In this document: piece by piece, positions 5,287-9,511 of the stretch
How the letters are laid out: each line of letters opens with the position of its first letter
Position numbering within the stretch: position 1 is the first letter of the stretch
DNA from: Hyphomicrobiaceae bacterium
GTDB taxonomy: Bacteria > Pseudomonadota > Alphaproteobacteria > Rhizobiales > Hyphomicrobiaceae
Assembly (NCBI GenBank): GCA_025359005.1
Contig: JANYHP010000030.1
Span: 1 to 9,511 of the forward strand
Direction: 5' to 3'
DNA length: 9,511 nt
Program-made: the position numbers and the translations under genes
Notes under the pieces: model-generated
The model's input: only the letters and a program-made list of their open reading frames with translations
The model's database searches: none
Told to the model about the DNA's origin: nothing

Positions 5287-8200
5287 ATGGCAACGCACAG
5301 CGACGTACCTCAGGACACCGCCAGCGGCTGGTCGCGCGATTTTGCGCGGGATTATGAGGCGTCGTTCGGGCATCACCCGGGTGTGCCGGTGCGGCCTGGC
5401 GTGCCCAAGCGTGCCGCCAACGCAGACAGCACGGGCGCGGTGATCGACCAGATGACGGCGCAGATGCAGGCCCGTATCGCCGAGGTGGAGCGGCGGCACG
5501 GCGACGCGCTGCGCGATATGCAAATCAAGCTCGAGCGGATGTCAGGCGAGGCGGTCAAGGCACGCGGGGCGGTGCCGGCAGATCTGGCGAACGCGTTCGG
5601 TCGCATCGAGCAGGGCATGGCGAAGTTGGCCGACCGGGTGGCCGAGACGGCGCAACCGCGGCGGCGGGGCGCGGAGACGTTCGTGTTCGGCACGCCTAAA
5701 GCCGACGCCACGCATTTCGTTTTCAATCCCAAGCCGCATCAGCCGGTGGCGCCGGTGTCGATCGACCCGCCGGGTGGCCGCGATCCGTGGGACACCGATC
5801 AAGCCGAAGCGCTCGCTGGCCTTTATGAGAGCGGGGCGGCCGGGTTCGGTGCGCCGCTGCCGGGGGCGGCGCTGTTTGCGCACGAGGGACATTTGGCGGC
5901 CGTTGCGCAACCGGCTCCGGTGGAGGCTTCGGTTGCTGTGTCCGCGCCAGCGCTGGTGGCCGGTCTTGGCGATGATCGAGGCTGGTTGGACGCGCGCCTC
6001 AACGGGCTGACGGAGCAGGTGGCGAAGTCGATCGAGGCGGCGCGGCCGGGCGCGGCCTTGGAAACGATGATGCAGCGCGTCGACCAGCTCGAAGCGCGAT
6101 TTGGCTCGGCGCTGGATGGTTTGGCGACGAAGGCCGATCTGACGTCGCTGAAGCCGAGTGCTGCCATGGCTGCCATGCCGGCAACCCTGGTCGGCCTCGA
6201 AGCGCAAATCCGGGAGCTGGCCGCGCATATCGATACGACGCAGCAGCACCTCGGGCGGCTGGATGTCATCGAGCAACATCTGAGCGATCTGCATGCGTTT
6301 GCGCAGGCGTCCATGGATGCGGAGCCGGACGCTGCGGGCGTGCCAGTACCGGCGCACGCGGCGCCGACGATGGAAGAACTGGGACTGCTTGCCGATCTGG
6401 CGGTCGAGCGGGCGATGGCGCGCATGCCGGCAGTCGCCGTCAGCGGGCATGTCCCGACCGCTGAAGGCGGCGTCGCGCAGGCGGAAACAAAAGCGCGAAT
6501 CGACGCCGTGCACGGCCTGCTCAACGAGTTCGCAGCCGAGCGCCGCAAGGGCGACGTCTACACCACGGGCATGCTGGAAACAGTGCAAGAGGCGCTGGTG
6601 CGGCTGATCGATCGGGTGGACGCGATCGACGCGGGGCAGGCGCGCAGCGCCAGGGCAACGCCGGCGGTCATGCCACCGAGGGAGATGGCCGAGCAGCCAG
6701 CGGGCGAGGTACGGCAGGCGATGCCGCCGGCCGCCGAGCCGGTGCAGAAAGTTGCGGCGGAAGGCGGGACTGGATTGCAGCGCCGGCGCGAGCCGCGCAG
6801 AATTGAGCCAGCGGCGGTGCAGCCGATACCTGAACTTGCAGTGCCCCTGCCGGTGGTTGAAACCGCGCCTGAAGGTCAGCCGGAAATCAGCATCAAGGAC
6901 GTGAAGCTCAAGCAGCGGCGTGTACCGATCGCGCCGGCGCCAGAGCCGAAAGTCGCCGAGCCGGCCATCGAGCCCGCGGCGGCGGAGGCTGCGGCGCCGG
7001 AACGGCGGGTGCGGAAAGCCGCAGGGCCGGCAGCGTCAGGGACTAGCAAGCGCGGCATCATGGTTGCTGCGGCGGCGCTGGGCCTGGTTGGCGTGAGCTA
7101 TCTCGCAAGCCTGTTGCTGGCCGATAAATATGGCCCTGCCCTGCCGGTAGACCCGGCGGTGATGGTGCCAAAAGCGATGGCCCCTGCCGTGCCGGCGGTG
7201 CCGGCGCGCGGCGTGGTCACACCGGTTCCTGCAGCCGCGGCTGCTCCGGCCGCCGTGTCGCCTCCTGGCATGGTCGGGCCGCCGGTTCGTATGCAGCCGC
7301 AGCAGTCGGGCGAAGCGCCGACGCGGCCGATGCTGCGCGATCAGAATGGTGGACCGCAACAGCGCCCCAGCAGCGAGCCGCAACGTCCGGCCGCCGGCGC
7401 GGCGGTGTTGGATACGCAGGTGCCGAAGCCAGGCCAGCCCGCCACGGTGCCTGAAACGGTCAGCGACGACCTGAGCCAGCTCGATATCGACAGCCCGATG
7501 ACCGAAGCGTTGCCGAGTGTTGCTGAAATCGCGCCGCAGACGGCGCCGATGCGCCAAGGCGCCTTCCAGCCAATGCCCGGCATGTCGCTGGATACGTCCA
7601 AGCTGGCGCAGGTCGGCGGCAACCCGGCGAGCGCGCAGCGGCAGGCCTACATGGCGGCGACTTCGGAGCGGGTGGGGGCCATGGCGCAGCCGGCCAGTGA
7701 CTTCGGCGGCCGCTTCGGCGCCCAAGCGGCGCAGCCGCCCGCACCCGCACGACCCGCGGCCACGCAGGCTCCGACCAATGCCATCACGACGGGGTCCAAC
7801 CCGGAGGCGCCGGCGCGCGCGGAAGCCGTGTCGTACGGTGGGGCTGGGGCCGCGCCGCAAGCCCCGATCGATACGGCGGTGACCGAAAACGTCAATGAGG
7901 TGGTGGAAATGCCGCCGGCGCTGGTCGGTCCGCTGTCGCTGCGGATGGCGGCCGCGAAGGGGGACAAGTCGGCAGCGTTCGAGGTGGCGACACGCTTTGC
8001 CGAGGGACGTGGGATCAAGCAGGACTTCAAGCAGGCCATGACGTGGTACCAGCGGTCCGCCACGAAGGGCTTCGCGGTGGCGCAATACCGGCTCGGCACG
8101 CTTTATGAACGCGGCCTCGGCACGCCGGTCGACGCTGCCCGCGCGCGCATCTGGTATAAGCGCGCCGCCGAGCAGGGCAACGTGAAGGCGATGCACAACA

Positions 8201-8679
8201 TGGCCGTGTTGAGCGCAGGCAACGGACAGACGCCGCCGGACTATGTCGGCGCTGCCAAGTGGTTCAGGGATGCTGCCGAACGGGGCCTCGCCGACAGTCA
8301 GTTCAACCTTGGTGTGCTGAACGAGAACGGCCTTGGCATCCCGAAAGACGCCAAGAGCGCGTACGTCTGGTTCTCGCTGGCGGCACGGGGCGGCGACGCC
8401 GAAGCAGCCCGCCGTCGTGACGGACTGCTGGCAACACTGGATGCCAATACGCTGAAGTTGGCCGACGAACAGGTTCGTGGCTGGCGCGCGAGAGCGGTGG
8501 ACACCAAAGTGAACGACGCGCGCGTGGCGGGCGACCAATGGCGCCAGCAGGGCTACAACCAACAGGAGCCGACGGCATTGCCGCAGCAGGTGCCGCAGCT
8601 GCCGCAGGCCAATGCCACCCCGGCGCCCACAGGATCCGCAGCGGTGCAGGCGCGGGTCATCAAGGCCCCGGCGCGCTGA
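5287..8679 (+). CDS. PodJ-like bitopic protein: cytoplasmic coiled coil, one TM, periplasmic SEL1 repeats
   Basis: The product has 1130 residues. Residues 1-589 are cytoplasmic: probable coiled-coil segments (for example 52-92, about 95-120, and several between 230 and 450) separated by Ala/Pro-rich linkers, with basic residues before the membrane. One transmembrane helix spans 590-612 (GIMVAAAALGLVGVSYLASL), preceded by Lys-Arg, so the N-terminus should face the cytoplasm. A Pro/Ala/Gln-rich periplasmic linker covers about 613-875. Four SEL1 repeats follow at about 888-1033, with consensus pieces such as AQYRLGTLYERGLGTPVDAA and AAKWFRDAAERG. The last 100 residues end in a Q/P-rich tail. The order matches PodJ of Caulobacter and Rhizobiales, a polar scaffold, but no peptidoglycan-binding domain follows the repeats. 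The frame is open to a GTG at 5224; the ATG at 5287 is preferred although its Shine-Dalgarno (AGAG) is weak. Large frames on the opposite strand are rich in Arg/His and look like shadows. Confidence 0.8.
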   Translation: MATHSDVPQDTASGWSRDFARDYEASFGHHPGVPVRPGVPKRAANADSTGAVIDQMTAQMQARIAEVERRHGDALRDMQIKLERMSGEAVKARGAVPADLANAFGRIEQGMAKLADRVAETAQPRRRGAETFVFGTPKADATHFVFNPKPHQPVAPVSIDPPGGRDPWDTDQAEALAGLYESGAAGFGAPLPGAALFAHEGHLAAVAQPAPVEASVAVSAPALVAGLGDDRGWLDARLNGLTEQVAKSIEAARPGAALETMMQRVDQLEARFGSALDGLATKADLTSLKPSAAMAAMPATLVGLEAQIRELAAHIDTTQQHLGRLDVIEQHLSDLHAFAQASMDAEPDAAGVPVPAHAAPTMEELGLLADLAVERAMARMPAVAVSGHVPTAEGGVAQAETKARIDAVHGLLNEFAAERRKGDVYTTGMLETVQEALVRLIDRVDAIDAGQARSARATPAVMPPREMAEQPAGEVRQAMPPAAEPVQKVAAEGGTGLQRRREPRRIEPAAVQPIPELAVPLPVVETAPEGQPEISIKDVKLKQRRVPIAPAPEPKVAEPAIEPAAAEAAAPERRVRKAAGPAASGTSKRGIMVAAAALGLVGVSYLASLLLADKYGPALPVDPAVMVPKAMAPAVPAVPARGVVTPVPAAAAAPAAVSPPGMVGPPVRMQPQQSGEAPTRPMLRDQNGGPQQRPSSEPQRPAAGAAVLDTQVPKPGQPATVPETVSDDLSQLDIDSPMTEALPSVAEIAPQTAPMRQGAFQPMPGMSLDTSKLAQVGGNPASAQRQAYMAATSERVGAMAQPASDFGGRFGAQAAQPPAPARPAATQAPTNAITTGSNPEAPARAEAVSYGGAGAAPQAPIDTAVTENVNEVVEMPPALVGPLSLRMAAAKGDKSAAFEVATRFAEGRGIKQDFKQAMTWYQRSATKGFAVAQYRLGTLYERGLGTPVDAARARIWYKRAAEQGNVKAMHNMAVLSAGNGQTPPDYVGAAKWFRDAAERGLADSQFNLGVLNENGLGIPKDAKSAYVWFSLAARGGDAEAARRRDGLLATLDANTLKLADEQVRGWRARAVDTKVNDARVAGDQWRQQGYNQQEPTALPQQVPQLPQANATPAPTGSAAVQARVIKAPAR

Positions 8680-8835
8680 GCCAGACGGGCGGTCGTTTGC
8701 CGATTGTCACTTGCGGCTTGAATTGGCGGCCGGGCTGTTGTCCGATGGTGCAGCCGTGGCGTTTGCCGCTGCTGCCGTCTGGCCGTGGATCGCGGCGTGC
8801 GCTACACGACCCGGCACGGCTTCGGTTTAGGTGCT

Positions 8836-8857
8836 GCCGGCGGACGCGTTCGCCGGC
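8836..8857 (+). repeat. GC-rich 7-bp hairpin downstream of the PodJ-like gene
   Basis: GCCGGCG (8836-8842) and CGCCGGC (8851-8857) form a perfect stem with an 8-nt loop; two more pairs are possible beyond one mismatch. It lies 157 bp after the PodJ-like stop and 82 bp before the permease start. No T-run follows. It may be a weak terminator or a structure in the permease leader. The rest of the 259-bp gap (8680-8938) shows no protein-like frame. Confidence 0.35.
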
Positions 8858-8921
8858 TGCGCGGCGGTATTGGCGGATGGCTGGGCGGCGGGCTGGATTG
8901 TCTTGGTAGCAGGAGTACGAC

Positions 8922-8942
8922 GTGACTGGACACCTGGGATGA
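8922..8942 (+). CDS. Possible six-codon leader frame overlapping the permease start
   Basis: AGGAG (8911-8915) lies 6 nt before a GTG (8922), which opens a frame of six codons (Met-Thr-Gly-His-Leu-Gly) ending at TGA 8940-8942. The stop overlaps the permease ATG (8939-8941) in an ATGA arrangement typical of translational coupling. The permease ATG itself has no good Shine-Dalgarno at normal distance; AGGAG is 23 nt from it. This makes a coupled leader plausible, but so short a frame can occur by chance. Confidence 0.3.
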   Translation: MTGHLG

Positions 8943-9511
8943 GCATCTACCTGCCGATTGCGGAGATGTCGGTCAGCGTCGTGTTGATGCTCAGCATGGG
9001 TGCGTCGGTCGGTTTCCTCTCGGGGCTGTTCGGGGTCGGCGGTGGCTTTCTGCTGACACCACTTTTGATTTTTGCCGGCATTCCGACGGCGGTGGCGGTC
9101 GGCACGGCACCGGCGCAGGTGGTGGCGTCATCCGTCTCGGGCGCGCTCACGCAATGGCGGCGCGGCAACGTCGATATCAAGCTCGGGGTGGTGCTGCTGT
9201 CGGGCGGCATCGTCGGCGCTTATGTCGGCGTGCATCTGGTGACGTTGCTGCGGCGGTCGGGTCAGTTCGACGTGTTCGTGTCGCTCACCTACGTGACGCT
9301 GCTCGGCGTGGTCGGGGCGCTGATGCTGATCGAGAGCCTGCGGACCATGCAAAAGTCCAAGTCGGGCGGCTCGGCCTCGCTGCGCCGGTCGGGGCAGCAT
9401 AACTGGAGCCACGGGCTGCCGTTCAAAATGCGCTTCACCAAGTCCAAGCTCTATATCAGTGTGCTGCCACCGCTGATGCTTGGTGCGTTCGTCGGCCTGT
9501 TGGCGGCGATC
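8939..9511 (+). CDS. TauE/SafE (TSUP) family permease, N-terminal part (3' end outside window)
   Basis: 191 residues are visible before the window ends. The N-terminus MSIYLPIAEMSV and the glycine-rich motif SGLFGVGGGFLLTPLL (28-43) are typical of the alphaproteobacterial branch of the TSUP (DUF81) family. Membrane segments appear at about 12-32, 34-48, 79-102, 113-134 and from 174 on; a polar loop with several Lys and Arg lies at 136-170. Family members are proposed to export sulfite, sulfoacetate or other small organosulfur anions; the substrate here cannot be told. The ATG at 8939 is chosen from the family N-terminus. It follows the PodJ-like gene on the same strand after 259 bp, so joint transcription is possible but not evident. 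In related genomes I recall this permease being followed by a TIGR02186 gene, which would lie outside the window. Confidence 0.88.
   Translation, partial: MSIYLPIAEMSVSVVLMLSMGASVGFLSGLFGVGGGFLLTPLLIFAGIPTAVAVGTAPAQVVASSVSGALTQWRRGNVDIKLGVVLLSGGIVGAYVGVHLVTLLRRSGQFDVFVSLTYVTLLGVVGALMLIESLRTMQKSKSGGSASLRRSGQHNWSHGLPFKMRFTKSKLYISVLPPLMLGAFVGLLAAI

Noticed and set aside
5542..6588. 348-codon minus-strand frame inside the PodJ-like gene
   Set aside because: Arg/His-rich low-information translation opposite a coherent coiled-coil coding frame; a codon-bias shadow.
7036..8562. 508-codon open frame on the minus strand inside the PodJ-like gene
   Set aside because: Its translation is dominated by Arg and His with no domain, as expected from the antisense of a GC-rich gene. 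The plus strand has clear SEL1 repeats.
8680..8938. A peptidoglycan-binding domain detached by a frameshift after the PodJ-like stop
   Set aside because: Reading the gap on the plus strand gave no sequence resembling that domain.

Overview
The window reads as chromosomal DNA of a GC-rich alphaproteobacterium, most likely Hyphomicrobiales (Rhizobiales) near the Bradyrhizobium/Rhodopseudomonas/Xanthobacteraceae group. The grounds are the strong G/C bias at third codon positions, a DUF2628 membrane protein, an ABC_sub_bind-type periplasmic protein, a PodJ-like SEL1 protein followed by a TauE/SafE permease, and a CtrA-like box upstream of the PodJ-like gene. These are judgements from reading the sequence; no database search was possible.

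Layout. (i) 1-786: the 3' end of what looks like a prephenate/arogenate dehydrogenase gene (tyrosine synthesis) meets a convergent DUF2628 gene. (ii) 787-2772: a less GC-rich stretch with a stand-alone Ada-type methylphosphotriester sensor/AraC regulator, a palindrome, a DUF3237 gene, and about 540 bp with no convincing gene. This looks like an accessory insertion between housekeeping genes. (iii) 2773-4360: a complete family I inorganic pyrophosphatase (ppa) and an orphan periplasmic substrate-binding protein. (iv) 4418-8679: two divergent envelope genes separated by about 380 bp that holds a CtrA-like box. One encodes a small exported coiled-coil protein. The other encodes a 1130-residue bitopic PodJ-like protein (cytoplasmic coiled coil, one membrane span, Ala/Pro-rich linker, four SEL1 repeats). 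(v) 8680-9511: a 259-bp spacer with a GC hairpin and a six-codon reading frame that touches the start of a TauE/SafE (TSUP) permease, which is cut by the window end.

How the genes relate. Most are independent units: central metabolism (tyrosine dehydrogenase, ppa), alkylation response (Ada-like) and transport (orphan binding protein, TSUP). The divergent pair around 4904-5286 is the part most likely to act together, in cell-envelope or polarity functions under cell-cycle control. No CRISPR array, phage gene, transposase, tRNA or rRNA was seen. I found no clearly new multi-gene system. The more interesting points are the divergent envelope locus, the domain-poor Ada protein next to a palindrome-controlled DUF3237 gene, and the short reading frame before the permease.
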